Of a DNA stretch of 60,102 nt, positions 8,685 through 17,717 are shown piece by piece (within the stretch, counting starts at the first letter, position 1; every line of letters starts with the position of its first letter). The notes beneath the pieces are model-generated. The model was given only the letters and a program-made list of their open reading frames with translations, was not told the origin of the DNA and made no database searches. This DNA is from a virus. Location: IMG/VR virus record IMGVR_UViG_3300022221_000008, positions 1 to 60,102 of that record; one strand, 5' to 3'. The translations under genes and the position numbers were made by a program.

Positions 8685-10543
8685 TGGCAAGACTGCCTGA
8701 TCGCACACGAGCCTTCGGCGGTCGCCCCGCCAATCAGGACAGGCTGCCGGTTCCTTCTGGGCCGGGCAACGCCGCCGGCACTCTGCGGGCCGCCGTTGGC
8801 ACTCTTCCGAGAGGCGGTATGAATGCCGTCGCGCAGGCGATCCTGGATGTGGGGGCCGCGCACGAGCGTATCCAGAACCGGGATGCGGCGGTTGACCGAG
8901 CGAAGAAGATAACGCGCTTCAAGCAAACCGCGACCGATGAATTACGCCGCCTGCAGACCGAGGAAGACCTGTCGGACGACGAAGTCATTGGCTCCTACAA
9001 GGAATCCCTCGACAGCGCCCGCGCGGATTTGCTCAACGGTCACGGTTATTCGGCCGACAGCCAGGCGTCTCTGGCGGCTCAGTTCGAAGGGCTTCACGGG
9101 TCCGCCATGGCCGAGGCCACGGCCCTCAGCCTGACGGCCAAGCGGGCGGCGGTGGACGATCATCTGGGTGCGGCCGTCAATGAGATCGTTTCCTCCACCT
9201 ACGGGAACCCGAGCGCGGAGAATATCCTGACCCAATTCGAGGCGGGCACGCGCATGATCGACAACATGGCTCCCGCCTTGACGCCCGATGAGGAGCGAGC
9301 CTGGCGCCGCGCCGTCGAGAGCAACGTGGTCGAGGCCGCCGTCACGTCCTTTATCGACCGGGGAGATATTCAGCAGGCCGAGAAGGTCCTGCAGCAGACC
9401 GGTGTGAGCGAAATCCTCACGCCCGAAAAGCGGCAGCAGATTTTCAGCCGGATCGGCACCGCCAGGGCCGCGATTGCGAAGCGGCAGCCGACCAAGGGGC
9501 CGTTCGTGGTCGATGGCAAGCTGATTGCCGCCGACGGTCAGGTTCTATACGAGCCCGCCGCGACCGAGACGGACCCGGTCACGCTGCCGAGAAACGCCAT
9601 CCTGGTCAATCCCAAGACAGGCGCGACCATTGCCGAGAATGTTTCGGCCGATCCGGCCGCGACCGCGAAGGCGCTTTCCGAAGGCGCCATCCTGGTCGAT
9701 TCCCAAACGGGAGAAACCATTGCATCCAACCCGGCCGATCCCGACAAGCCCTTCGGGACCGGCGTCCGGGGCGGGGCGCTCAATGTCTTCTCCACCATGG
9801 CGACCCGCTTCGCCAGGGGGGAAACCTCGCCCGAGGAAGACCGGGTCTTCCTCTCCGCCGTGACGGACTACACCCAGGAAGAACTCAACCCCGAAACCGG
9901 CCTGATGCGCCAGCCCAAGGTGCCCGCCTTCGTCTCGCAAGCCTTAAGAGAACGGGGTATGGAAGATATCTTGGAGCCAGCCGAGCCGGATATCACTCGG
10001 CGTGCCTATCAGGCGGTCGGTGAACAGACCGTATGGGAAATCGCGGATAGCGGCAACCTGACTGGCCCGGTTCCGGTAATCGGACGCTTTATCGGCCGGG
10101 TGCCCGGATTGGGCGGCCCAGCGCCGGGTATGACCAGCGCGAAGTCCTATGTGGACGTGCTGAAGCGCGACCTGATCCGCACCCTGCAGAACAACCCCAA
10201 ATTCGCCGATGCGGAACGCAGGGCCATCGAGGCCGATGTGGATATCGGCGCCGATTTCTTCGACGACAAGGAAGCCTACAAGCAGCGCGTGATTGGTGTC
10301 GCGGACGCCCTGGAACGGCGGCTGGAATCCATGACCTCCATCGCCAATTCCAAGACGGCCGGGCGCGAGGAGCGCAAGTGGGCACGCAACGGCATCAACG
10401 CCATCGAGAACTTCCTGGAGGCGCTTCTGCCGCCGCGCGTCCAGACCCCCGAGGAGGCGCAGGAATTCATCAAGAACAATCCACCGGGCACCCCGCTCCT
10501 GGTCAAGGACGGCGACAAGTGGCTTGATATGGAAGTGCCGTGA
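8684..10543 (+). CDS. Internal virion protein (gp15-like)
   Basis: A 619-residue, mostly helical protein in the gp15 position. It contains a central alanine- and aspartate-rich helical part, a repeated hairpin-like motif (NAILVNPKTGATIAENVSAD, echoed by AILVDSQTGETIASNPAD at about residues 305-350) and a charged C-terminus. gp15-type proteins join the ejection tube across the periplasm. No lysozyme or transglycosylase motif is visible. It ends with an overlap to a GTG start. Confidence 0.68.
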   Translation: MARLPDRTRAFGGRPANQDRLPVPSGPGNAAGTLRAAVGTLPRGGMNAVAQAILDVGAAHERIQNRDAAVDRAKKITRFKQTATDELRRLQTEEDLSDDEVIGSYKESLDSARADLLNGHGYSADSQASLAAQFEGLHGSAMAEATALSLTAKRAAVDDHLGAAVNEIVSSTYGNPSAENILTQFEAGTRMIDNMAPALTPDEERAWRRAVESNVVEAAVTSFIDRGDIQQAEKVLQQTGVSEILTPEKRQQIFSRIGTARAAIAKRQPTKGPFVVDGKLIAADGQVLYEPAATETDPVTLPRNAILVNPKTGATIAENVSADPAATAKALSEGAILVDSQTGETIASNPADPDKPFGTGVRGGALNVFSTMATRFARGETSPEEDRVFLSAVTDYTQEELNPETGLMRQPKVPAFVSQALRERGMEDILEPAEPDITRRAYQAVGEQTVWEIADSGNLTGPVPVIGRFIGRVPGLGGPAPGMTSAKSYVDVLKRDLIRTLQNNPKFADAERRAIEADVDIGADFFDDKEAYKQRVIGVADALERRLESMTSIANSKTAGREERKWARNGINAIENFLEALLPPRVQTPEEAQEFIKNNPPGTPLLVKDGDKWLDMEVP

Positions 10544-13299
10544 GCGAAGAGCCGAGCCTTGTAGACCTCTTCAAGCCGCGCGGCGAATCGACCTCGGCGC
10601 CGCCGCCCGCGAGCGTGAAGGACATGTTCGTGCCCCGTCGCGACGTGCAACCCGAAAGCAGCGTCTCGGCCAAGGTGCGGACGGTCGGCCAGGGTGCGAC
10701 GGCGGGGCTGGCTCAGGCTGGCCCTCCGGCGGCGGGCGCCTATATGGGCGCGAAGAGCGGCGCGGCCATCGGTGCCCTCGGCGGCCCCTATGCGCCCATC
10801 ACGGTCCCGCTCGGTGCGGGCATTGGCGCGATAGGGGGATGGTGGGCCGGGTCAGAGGCCGCGCCGGCCATCCAGGGGCTCCTGGCCAAGGTCGAGTTGC
10901 CCTGGTCGGACGAAACCCTGACCTTCGACAGCATCGAATCCGTGCCCAAGGAACTGCGGCCCTATGCGGTGGGCGGGGAAACCCTCGGTGCCACGGCTGT
11001 CTTTGCCGGCGCGCCCTACATGGCCGTCAGGGACGGGCTTCGCTTCGCGCCCAACCTCACGGGCCGGATTCTGAATACCATGATCGAAGGTGCCACCCAG
11101 GCGCCCGGACACTTTGCCGTGGCGGAACTCGCCATGGGCACTTCGGCCGGTATCGGGTCCGGCATCGCGGAATCCCAGTTCCCCGGCGATCCCATGGCGC
11201 GCATGGGCGGCGAGGTGATCGGCGGCTTCGCCAACCCGACCCGCTGGGTCATGACCGGCTATCGCATCACCGCCAACCAGGTCAAGAAGGTCGCCTCGGT
11301 CCTGTCGGAGTCTGCCCAGCGAAGCCGCGCGCAGGACTTCCTGATCGATGTCGTGCTGACCCACGGCGAAGACCCTGCCGCGCTGGTCCAAGCCTTGCGG
11401 GAAAGCGACATTCCAGGCTTGAACCTGACCGCAGGACAGAAGACCGGTTCTCCGGCGCTCCTGGCCCTGGAATCGAAGCTGATCGGTCAGAGCGAACAGT
11501 TCGGCGAGGCGTCGAGAAAGGCCGCCCAGGATGGCCTGGATGCCCTCAAGGGGATGATCCAGATTCTGGAGACGGCCGGCGATCCCAACTCGCTCCGCGC
11601 CGCCGCCCAGGCCCGTGCGGACTACTACACGATCCTGCTGAATGGCCGCGTGAGAGCAGCCGAGGAAAGTGCCCTCCAAGCGGCGGCCGATATCGACACG
11701 AGCGCGCCCGGCGCCCTGGCCGAGTATGGACGGCAGACCCGCGAAACCCTCATGAACGCCATGTCGGACGTGCGCGACCACGAGAAGGAGCTGTGGGGCA
11801 AAATCAATAAAAAGACCAAAGCCCAAAGCGATGCCGTCCAGGCAGCCTACAAGGCTATCCGGGCCGAACGGCTGCCGGAGGAAAGCTTGCCGGCGATTGT
11901 CGAAGGGTTTTATCAGCGGACCCGGCCCCAGGACGTTCTCGACGAGGCTGGGGAGGTGATCGGCCAGGAGGCGGTGGAGATCGACACCGGCGAACTGATC
12001 CGCTTTCGCTCCCGCGCGCTCGACCTGGCCAGGGAGGCGGCGGCCAAGAGCGAATGGAGCGATGCGCGCGTTTACGGTCAGTTGGCCGAGGCCGCCCTGG
12101 ACGATCTCGCGAAAGCCAACGTGACGGAGCCGGCCTATCAGGCGGCCCGCGACTACTCCCGGCAGTTGAACGACGTTTTCAGCCGCACCTTCGCCGGCAA
12201 GGCTTTGGAAAAGGGCCAAACCGGCGCGCCCAGAATCCCTCCGGAACTGGTCATGGAGCGGGCCTTCGGCGGCTCGGGGACCATGACGGAGCTTCAGTTG
12301 CGCCAGTTGGAACAAGCCGTGGCCTTCGCCGGCAAGGAACACCTGAGCCGGATGCTGGAGCTGCAGGAGAACACCCTGAGAGCGGCTGGGGCGCAAGCGA
12401 TCGACCCCACGACGGGCCGGGTCAACCCCGCCCGCTTGGCCAAGTTCCGCCAGGACAATGCCCAATTGCTGGAGCGCTTTCCTTCGGTGGCCGAGAACCT
12501 GAAGGATGCCCAGCAGGCCGAGCTGTTCTTGCGCGATACCATGGCGGGGCGCACCCAGGCGGAACGCGCCATCCGGGACCGGGCGGCCTTCACCAGCCTC
12601 CTGAAGGGCGAAGACCCCTCCCTGGCCTTGGGGCGGGTCTTGAACGGCGCCAGCCCGCGCCGGGAATTCAAGCAACTGGTCAATCTCGCCAAGAACGACC
12701 CCGCCGCCATGGCCGGGCTGCGGTCGTCCGTCTTCATGCACGCCTTCAACAAGGCCAACCGGATGGGCGGCTTTTCCTTCAAGACCTACCGGGAGGTCTT
12801 TTCCAGGCCGCTTTCGGGGAAGGAGTCCCTCCGGACCATGATGGTGCGCGAGGGCGTGGCAAGCGAAAGAGCCATGACCTTGCTGGACCGGTTCCTTGGG
12901 CGGGCCGCCGACATCGAGGACGCAGTGCGCCGCCGGGCGCCGATCGAGGACATCCCCGACAAGGGCGCGGCGGTCTATGACTTCCTGCTCCGGGTCGCGG
13001 GCGCGCGCTTTGCCGCCGTCGCGCCGACCGGCGGGGCGCACACGCTGATCGTCGGCGGTGCGGGCTCTCGGATGGCCCGGGCCGTGATGGACAAGATACC
13101 CCGTGGCAAGACCCACGAGTTTCTGATCGAAGCCTCGAAGAACCCGGAAATCCTTGCCGCAATGCTGGACTCGGGTAAATCGATCAAGGCGCAGCGGCGG
13201 CTCGCGCTCCAGATGAATGCCTTCCTGTGGCAATCTGGTATCCTGCGGGGCGGCCCTGCGGTGCAGGAGGAGGCGGAAGCCTTCTTCCTCGGCCCCTAG
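10540..13299 (+). CDS. Large internal virion / DNA ejection protein (gp16-like)
   Basis: A 919-residue protein starting at GTG 10540 overlapping the previous stop. Residues 50-110 are rich in glycine and alanine with hydrophobic runs (AAIGALGGPYAPITVPLGAG), a plausible membrane-inserting segment. The rest is long helices with conserved-looking NDVFSRTFAGKA and LLDRFLGRAADIEDA parts. In podophages the largest ejection protein spans the inner membrane. No transglycosylase motif is evident, unlike T7 gp16. Confidence 0.7.
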   Translation: MSEEPSLVDLFKPRGESTSAPPPASVKDMFVPRRDVQPESSVSAKVRTVGQGATAGLAQAGPPAAGAYMGAKSGAAIGALGGPYAPITVPLGAGIGAIGGWWAGSEAAPAIQGLLAKVELPWSDETLTFDSIESVPKELRPYAVGGETLGATAVFAGAPYMAVRDGLRFAPNLTGRILNTMIEGATQAPGHFAVAELAMGTSAGIGSGIAESQFPGDPMARMGGEVIGGFANPTRWVMTGYRITANQVKKVASVLSESAQRSRAQDFLIDVVLTHGEDPAALVQALRESDIPGLNLTAGQKTGSPALLALESKLIGQSEQFGEASRKAAQDGLDALKGMIQILETAGDPNSLRAAAQARADYYTILLNGRVRAAEESALQAAADIDTSAPGALAEYGRQTRETLMNAMSDVRDHEKELWGKINKKTKAQSDAVQAAYKAIRAERLPEESLPAIVEGFYQRTRPQDVLDEAGEVIGQEAVEIDTGELIRFRSRALDLAREAAAKSEWSDARVYGQLAEAALDDLAKANVTEPAYQAARDYSRQLNDVFSRTFAGKALEKGQTGAPRIPPELVMERAFGGSGTMTELQLRQLEQAVAFAGKEHLSRMLELQENTLRAAGAQAIDPTTGRVNPARLAKFRQDNAQLLERFPSVAENLKDAQQAELFLRDTMAGRTQAERAIRDRAAFTSLLKGEDPSLALGRVLNGASPRREFKQLVNLAKNDPAAMAGLRSSVFMHAFNKANRMGGFSFKTYREVFSRPLSGKESLRTMMVREGVASERAMTLLDRFLGRAADIEDAVRRRAPIEDIPDKGAAVYDFLLRVAGARFAAVAPTGGAHTLIVGGAGSRMARAVMDKIPRGKTHEFLIEASKNPEILAAMLDSGKSIKAQRRLALQMNAFLWQSGILRGGPAVQEEAEAFFLGP

Positions 13300-13395
13300 A
13301 GCGACAGGATGAGAGCCTCTATGATGGCCGCGACGACGATGACGATAAGTACGAGGGTCAGTATCATTCTGGCCTTATAGGGAGACACCGAACCC

Positions 13396-14811
13396 ATGGC
13401 AACCACCGACCGTCTCCAGGGCTTCGATATCGGCGTGGCCGTCAAGCCGGCCTGCACCGTGGCCTCGACGGGAAACTTGACGCTTTCCGCAGCGCAGACC
13501 GTCGATGGTGTCGCGGTCGGCAACGGCGAGAGGGTCCTGGTCAAGGACCAGACGGACGCGAGCGAGAACGGCATCTATATCGCGGACTCCTCGACCTGGC
13601 TTCGCTCCAAGGACTTCGACGGAAGCCGGGACGCCATACCGGGAACCCTCCTGTGGGTGGACCGGGGCACCGCCAACGCGGGTTCGCTCTGGGTCGCGGA
13701 ATCCTCCTCGACCGCGACCTCTATCTCGATCGGCTCCAGTATCGCCTTCACGCAGATCAACCCAGCCCTTGCGGGTGTCTCGACCTTCTCCAACGACACG
13801 CTCTTCCCGCTCACCACGGCAGGCGCCTGGCGGGCCGGCCTCGGTATCAACGAGCCCGGCGAATCGGTCGTGACGGCGACCAGCACCGGTACGGCACGTT
13901 CTGCCCTGTCTGCCCAGGAAGACGTGATCACGACACAGGGCGATATGGTGAAGGGCTCGACGGCCGGCGCCGCAGCTAGGTTGGCGTTGGGGAGCAAGAA
14001 TTACCTGCTTGGCAGTGACGGCAGCGACGTGGTTTACGTTGGCGGCGTCAGCTTCCGTAGCTCTAGCTTCACGATTGGCACGACCGATAACAACAAACTT
14101 CTTTCCGTCAGCGCCAGCTCAACCGACATCACCATTTCATTTCCCGCCGTGGCGGATAGCGGAGATGGCCTGCGAGTCGGAATCCAAAGATCGGATGCCT
14201 CGACCAACACCATGACACTGATAGGGTCTGGTGCCGAAACCATCAATGGTTCGACCGCCTTGGCGCTTACGGTCCAATATCAGTCCGTGACCATCTGCGG
14301 CAGCACCTTGGCCTGGTACAAACAATCGGAGGTCAAGTTCTTTTCCGGAGCATTGCAGAGCCAAGTTTCTTCCACTTCCGGCACGGCGATCGAGTTCACC
14401 GGTATCAAATCAGATGCCCGCCGCATAACAATTATGCTCGATGGCGTTTCCGGCTCCGGCACGGACAATCTGCAAATTCAGCTTGGCACCGCGTCGTCGT
14501 ATGAAACGTCTGGCTATACTGGCGGCGTGGCAGAGATTACCACCGGTTCGAATGTTGCCAACTTTAGCGCGGCTTTCAGCGTGACGCGCACGCGCACGGC
14601 CGCCAGTGTAGCGACGGGTATCATCACTATCGTTATGATGGACCCCACAACTAACCGGTGGGCAGCTTCCGGCACCACTTCGGAAGTCACGGCCCGTACT
14701 CATACGATTGGCGGCGCCAAATCCCTGGCGGGCGTGCTAACCAGGCTGAGGATCAATTGGACCGGCTCGGATACATTCGACGCTGGTGCAATTAATGTGG
14801 TCATTGAATGA
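13396..14811 (+). CDS. Tail fibre-like protein
   Basis: A 471-residue protein preceded by AGGGAGA. Residues 15-110 resemble the N-terminal domain common to many phage fibres: a strand, SAAQTVDGVAVGNGERVLVK, then DASENGIYIADSSTWLRSKD. The rest is rich in serine, threonine, glycine and short strands, with a C-terminal domain that could be the tip. It follows the ejection proteins, where T7-like phages carry fibre genes. The receptor is unknown. Confidence 0.72.
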   Translation: MATTDRLQGFDIGVAVKPACTVASTGNLTLSAAQTVDGVAVGNGERVLVKDQTDASENGIYIADSSTWLRSKDFDGSRDAIPGTLLWVDRGTANAGSLWVAESSSTATSISIGSSIAFTQINPALAGVSTFSNDTLFPLTTAGAWRAGLGINEPGESVVTATSTGTARSALSAQEDVITTQGDMVKGSTAGAAARLALGSKNYLLGSDGSDVVYVGGVSFRSSSFTIGTTDNNKLLSVSASSTDITISFPAVADSGDGLRVGIQRSDASTNTMTLIGSGAETINGSTALALTVQYQSVTICGSTLAWYKQSEVKFFSGALQSQVSSTSGTAIEFTGIKSDARRITIMLDGVSGSGTDNLQIQLGTASSYETSGYTGGVAEITTGSNVANFSAAFSVTRTRTAASVATGIITIVMMDPTTNRWAASGTTSEVTARTHTIGGAKSLAGVLTRLRINWTGSDTFDAGAINVVIE

Positions 14812-14865
14812 ACCGAATATTGCCGATCAAGCAAGAACGGGAAGACTGCCGATTAAGGAGACGCC

Positions 14866-15090
14866 ATGCCTGCCCTGGACGAGAAAACCAGCCTGCCCCA
14901 TCACGTGGCCATGTGCGACCTGCGTTATCAGGCCATCCAGGATATCGGCAAAAGAGCCGATGAGGCGATCAAAACCATAGACCGTCGCTTGGCCAAGATC
15001 GAATGGTCGGCCCTTTGCGTGGCGGGCTCCGTGATCGTCCAACTGGCGGGCATTATCGTTCTGCTGGTGATGAAGATCATGGAAACGTGA
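14866..15090 (+). CDS. Small protein with one C-terminal membrane segment
   Basis: A 74-residue protein with AAGGAG before its ATG. Residues 20-46 form a charged helix; residues 50-70 are a single hydrophobic span (VAGSVIVQLAGIIVLLVM). Helix plus C-terminal membrane span resembles XhlA-type holin-associated proteins, but similarity is only in layout. It closes the rightward virion block ahead of a terminator. Confidence 0.6.
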   Translation: MPALDEKTSLPHHVAMCDLRYQAIQDIGKRADEAIKTIDRRLAKIEWSALCVAGSVIVQLAGIIVLLVMKIMET

Positions 15091-15092
15091 AA

Positions 15093-15121
15093 CCCCCGCC
15101 GCTCACGGGAAGCGACGGGGG
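15093..15121. terminator. Hairpin between convergent genes
   Basis: CCCCCGCCGCT at 15093-15103 pairs with AGCGACGGGGG at 15111-15121 with one mismatch. On the leftward strand it is followed by TTT. It probably ends transcription from both sides. Confidence 0.6.
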
Positions 15122-15151
15122 CGAGAGAGCACAGGAAGGAGGTTAGGCACT

Positions 15152-15167
15152 CTAGCGCAGGCGCTAG
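15152..15167. terminator. Perfect 7-bp inverted repeat
   Basis: CTAGCGC at 15152-15158 and GCGCTAG at 15161-15167 are perfectly complementary with a 2-base centre. It covers the stop of the leftward gene at 15164 and may act as a terminator part or a protein-binding palindrome. Confidence 0.4.
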
Positions 15168-15424
15168 CGTTTCTCAAGCTTCGTCTCGACGATGGCGATC
15201 TTCACCGTGTGAATGTTCAATATCTCTTCGAGCCGGTGCTGGTTTTCTTCCACCGCCTTTAGCTTTTCAAGGATTTGCCTGTTGCCGGGTGACATGCCGT
15301 TCGGGGACCGGCTCGTGATCCATCTCCAGAGGCCCGCAAGGGCAGCTAGGACGACCGCAATGGCAGCCCCTATGGCTTCGATGGAGTTCTTATCTTGGGG
15401 TGCTTCCACTTCAACGCCAGCCAA
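15164..15424 (-). CDS. Small membrane protein with coiled coil
   Basis: An 86-residue protein. Residues 15-36 are a hydrophobic span (IGAAIAVVLAALAGLWRWI), followed by a charged helix with heptad-like leucine and isoleucine spacing to the C-terminus. One membrane anchor plus a periplasmic or cytoplasmic coiled coil is a layout shared by i-spanins and by XhlA-like proteins. It overlaps the next upstream gene by 55 bases. Its function is not known. Confidence 0.55.
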   Translation of the reverse strand: MAGVEVEAPQDKNSIEAIGAAIAVVLAALAGLWRWITSRSPNGMSPGNRQILEKLKAVEENQHRLEEILNIHTVKIAIVETKLEKR

Positions 15425-15918
15425 GCAAAGGCAACCGTGATAAGCACCAAAGGAAGGCTGGTAAAGTCAGGGCCGAAAATGCGCCCGCAGATATATTCAG
15501 ACGCCCCACCACGATCTCCCACGATCACGTTGCACAGCAGATTTTCAAACAGCAGTGCATAGCCATCAGACAGGAGCAGAATAGCCCAAAGTATGATGGC
15601 GATCAAATCATTTTTCAACGGCGGGTTGATAAGACAAAAGACAAACAATCCACAGTATATTAACGCTCTTGTGTCTATGCCAATCAGGTAGATGGAGTAT
15701 TGGATTTTGTCCGAGTCTTTCAAACCCTGTAAGTAGGGTTCATATATGACCCACCAAGGATCGCCGGAGAACAAGATCCATGCATTGTAGAGGCCTATCC
15801 CCACCCCGAAACAGATCGGGGCGAGGACAGCATGGATGCTTGCTCCTGTCCTCCACAGGTAGAGGGCCATCAGGAAGCCAATAGCGGCACATCCCATCTG
15901 GACCCAGAAATCAATCAT
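15370..15918 (-). CDS. Polytopic membrane protein
   Basis: A 182-residue protein with five or six hydrophobic spans (near residues 5-22, 29-48, 82-100, 107-123, 150-170). I start it at ATG 15918, which overlaps the stop of the 91-residue gene by 8 bases (ATGATTGA), instead of the longer frame. Base composition is visibly more AT-rich than the flanking virion genes, suggesting separate origin. It could be a superinfection-exclusion or holin-type protein; nothing in the sequence decides. Confidence 0.55.
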   Translation of the reverse strand: MIDFWVQMGCAAIGFLMALYLWRTGASIHAVLAPICFGVGIGLYNAWILFSGDPWWVIYEPYLQGLKDSDKIQYSIYLIGIDTRALIYCGLFVFCLINPPLKNDLIAIILWAILLLSDGYALLFENLLCNVIVGDRGGASEYICGRIFGPDFTSLPLVLITVAFAWLALKWKHPKIRTPSKP

Positions 15919-16186
15919 CGCGCTTGTTTTGCCGGAAAATCCGCGCAAGCAATGCGGTATCCACAAGCCATTCTGCGACACGACGAACGATCAGGGCGCA
16001 GGGTCCGCCACCGCCGGGGTCATCATCGATCAGAACGCTGAATTGTGGATGAACGAAGCGCTTGCCCCGCTTGTAGGCTTTGAGAGCCTGTTCCCAGACC
16101 TCGAGCATGTTCTTGTCGGCCTCTTCCGGGGTTTCCCCAACACCGACGATTCCAGTGGAGAGCATCTTAAAGAAGGTTTCAGGCAT
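15911..16186 (-). CDS. Unknown small protein, HicB-like N-terminus
   Basis: A 91-residue protein with AAGGAA before its ATG. The stretch GIVGVGETPEEADKNMLEVWE recalls the strand-turn-helix of HicB-type antitoxins, which often read G, hydrophobic, GDT, EEA and then a helix. A partner HicA toxin is not present. The C-terminus is positively charged. It is first in a three-gene leftward cassette that diverges from the regulator at 16297. Confidence 0.5.
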   Translation of the reverse strand: MPETFFKMLSTGIVGVGETPEEADKNMLEVWEQALKAYKRGKRFVHPQFSVLIDDDPGGGGPCALIVRRVAEWLVDTALLARIFRQNKRDD

Positions 16187-16209
16187 AGCGGTTCCTTTCT
16201 GGGGGATAA

Positions 16210-16261
16210 TTAACGAAAAGTAGCAGTTTTCTTAACGAAATGCCACATTTTATGCTATTCT
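16210..16261 (+). promoter_or_regulatory. Promoter with paired TTAACGAAA sites
   Basis: TTAACGAAA occurs at 16210-16218 and 16232-16240, 22 bases apart, about two helical turns. An extended -10 (TGC-TATTCT, ending 16261) follows. The twin site could bind the winged-helix protein encoded just downstream, giving autoregulation and control of the lysis genes. Binding is inferred. Confidence 0.5.
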
Positions 16262-16296
16262 ACGCACAGTAGCGGCTATGGACAATTTCCCTATGG

Positions 16297-16617
16297 ATGG
16301 TTGCCATGGCGATCAACGACGACGGTTGGAAGCAGATACAGGATAACTTTGCCGCCAAGGGCGTTCACCTTTGCCCGCTTGAATGCAAGGTGTTGGATGC
16401 CCTGCTGGGGCGTGAGCGGGTCGTTCCTCAGGATCACATCGTTGATCATATCTATTGGGATTCGGAAGACGGCGGCCCGCTTCTAGGTCCCAGGCTGGTC
16501 CATGTGGTGGTGTGCCGGTTAAGGAAACTTTTACCAAAGTCCGGTATTCCTTGGCGGATCGTGACGCATTACACCATGGGCTACCAACTGAGGTATGGCG
16601 TCGATGAAGAGGTCTGA
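16297..16617 (+). CDS. Stand-alone OmpR/PhoB-type winged-helix regulator
   Basis: A 106-residue protein (ATG at 16297 or 16306) that looks like the effector domain of OmpR-family regulators without a receiver domain: CPLECKVLDALLG, then RVVPQDHIVDHIYW, then RLVHVVVCRLRKLLP as the recognition helix, and TMGYQLR as the wing. Such domains bind tandem direct repeats, and twin TTAACGAAA sites lie upstream. It leads the lysis cassette and may time lysis. Confidence 0.7.
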   Translation: MVAMAINDDGWKQIQDNFAAKGVHLCPLECKVLDALLGRERVVPQDHIVDHIYWDSEDGGPLLGPRLVHVVVCRLRKLLPKSGIPWRIVTHYTMGYQLRYGVDEEV

Positions 16618-16774
16618 CTTTGCAGATTACATCGCTCGCGCTCAGAACGATCCTGTGCGTATCTTTATCTGCGCCGGTCCGCCCAAATGCGAAGGCGAGC
16701 CCGAGCCCTGCCCATGGTGCCGAGAGATCATGTCGGACGATATGAGCGAAATTGAGGAAGCGACCGAACATTGA
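16604..16774 (+). CDS. Cysteine-rich microprotein
   Basis: A 56-residue protein overlapping the regulator gene by 14 bases and the next gene by four (TTGA). It carries C23, C29, and the cluster PCPWC, a likely zinc-binding knuckle, with an acidic C-terminus. Its tight overlaps on both sides support translation. The function is unknown. Confidence 0.5.
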   Translation: MKRSDFADYIARAQNDPVRIFICAGPPKCEGEPEPCPWCREIMSDDMSEIEEATEH

Positions 16775-17076
16775 TCATCCTGAAGCATGGCGTCTCGACC
16801 TTCGGCATCCGCCCCGAACTTCTCCTGGCCCTCGTTGTGGTGGACGCCGTTTACCGGAAGTTCAACCACGATTGCGTCGTCACGTCCCTGTCGGACGGCC
16901 AGCATTCCAGTAACTCGCTCCACTACAAAGGGCTGGCGTTCGACACCCGGACCCGGCAGCTCACGGCGAGCCAAAAGACCGAGCTGCGCGATATGAGTGC
17001 CAGTGCGCTGGGAAAAGACTATGATGTGGTGCTGGAGAGCGACCACCTGCACGTCGAGTTCGACCCGAAGAGGTAA
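16771..17076 (+). CDS. M15-type peptidoglycan peptidase (endolysin)
   Basis: A 101-residue protein starting at TTG 16771. It has the zinc-binding layout of the VanY/M15 group: NSLHYKGLAFDTRT supplies H and D, and ESDHLHVEFDP supplies the last H and the catalytic region. Small phage enzymes of this type cut peptide cross-links in peptidoglycan. The holin-like gene follows directly. It has no signal peptide, so release would need the holin. Confidence 0.78.
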   Translation: MIILKHGVSTFGIRPELLLALVVVDAVYRKFNHDCVVTSLSDGQHSSNSLHYKGLAFDTRTRQLTASQKTELRDMSASALGKDYDVVLESDHLHVEFDPKR

Positions 17077-17079
17077 GGC

Positions 17080-17256
17080 ATGAAAGGCTACCGCACCATC
17101 ATCTTCAACGCCGTGATGCTGATTGGCTCCCTCAGCGGCGCGACCTTCAGTCCCGACATGGTGAACGAGTGGATTGAGGCTTTCGCCCTGGTTTGGACTG
17201 CTGGCAACATCATCCTGCGCGCCGTGACCAGCAGCCCGATCTTCAAGAAGGAGTAA
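17080..17256 (+). CDS. Holin-like small membrane protein
   Basis: A 58-residue protein: a basic N-terminus (MKGYRT), a hydrophobic span at residues 8-21, an acidic middle, a second span at residues 35-47, and RAVTSSPIFKKE at the end. The closing pattern (ILRAVTS-PI-KK) is common in small phage membrane proteins next to endolysins. It sits three bases after the peptidase gene. Holin function is inferred from position and topology. Confidence 0.65.
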   Translation: MKGYRTIIFNAVMLIGSLSGATFSPDMVNEWIEAFALVWTAGNIILRAVTSSPIFKKE

Positions 17257-17259
17257 CCC

Positions 17260-17553
17260 ATGCTGAAATGGAAGCCCATCGTCCTGGCCGGCCTTCTTGC
17301 TTTGGGCGGCTGCCCAAGCGCCGGCATCGAGGACAAGATCGTCGTGGCCTGCCAGGGCTACGCCGGCGCCCTCGTGACGGCGGCCGACGCCCGCGCGGCC
17401 GGCGACCTGTCGGAGAAACAGGTTGCCACTGTGGAGGCCGTGAGAGCCGCCCTGAACCCCATCTGCCTCGAGGGGCAGTGGGCCGACGCCGCTACCGCCC
17501 TGGCCGCCGTCGAGCGCGGCCTGGCCAACCTGCGCACCCTGGGAGGCAAGTGA
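17260..17553 (+). CDS. Small lipoprotein in the lysis cassette
   Basis: A 97-residue protein with a lipoprotein signal: basic start, hydrophobic core and lipobox LGGC with C18 as the lipidated residue. The mature part is helical and alanine-rich. It lies after the holin-like gene where an outer spanin would sit, but it lacks the proline-rich body of classic Rz1. It overlaps the next gene as TGATG. Confidence 0.65.
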   Translation: MLKWKPIVLAGLLALGGCPSAGIEDKIVVACQGYAGALVTAADARAAGDLSEKQVATVEAVRAALNPICLEGQWADAATALAAVERGLANLRTLGGK

Positions 17554-17717
17554 TGGACCCCGTGACTATCGCAACCGCCGTGATCCAGCTCGCCCGCGTG
17601 GCGGAAGTGCTGGCCAAGGCCGTCCAGCAGGACGGCGGCCTGACCGACGAGCAGAAGGCCCAGGTCAAGGCCGCGGTGCAGAGCGCCAACGACGCCTGGG
17701 ACCAGGCGAGCAAGTGA
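17553..17717 (+). CDS. Unknown helical microprotein
   Basis: A 54-residue protein starting on the stop of the lipoprotein gene. It is a helical, alanine- and valine-rich peptide with QDGGLTDEQKAQVKAAV in the middle. Similar short proteins often follow phage lysis genes. The next possible gene starts on its stop codon (GTGA). Confidence 0.55.
   Translation: MDPVTIATAVIQLARVAEVLAKAVQQDGGLTDEQKAQVKAAVQSANDAWDQASK

Noticed and set aside
10852-13233. 793-residue open frame on the minus strand
   Set aside because: It lies opposite the gp16-like gene. High GC leaves antisense frames open; it has no start signal or recognisable domain.
13309-13380. 23-residue frame between the ejection and fibre genes
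   Set aside because: No ribosome-binding site, and nothing beyond a short hydrophobic end supports it.
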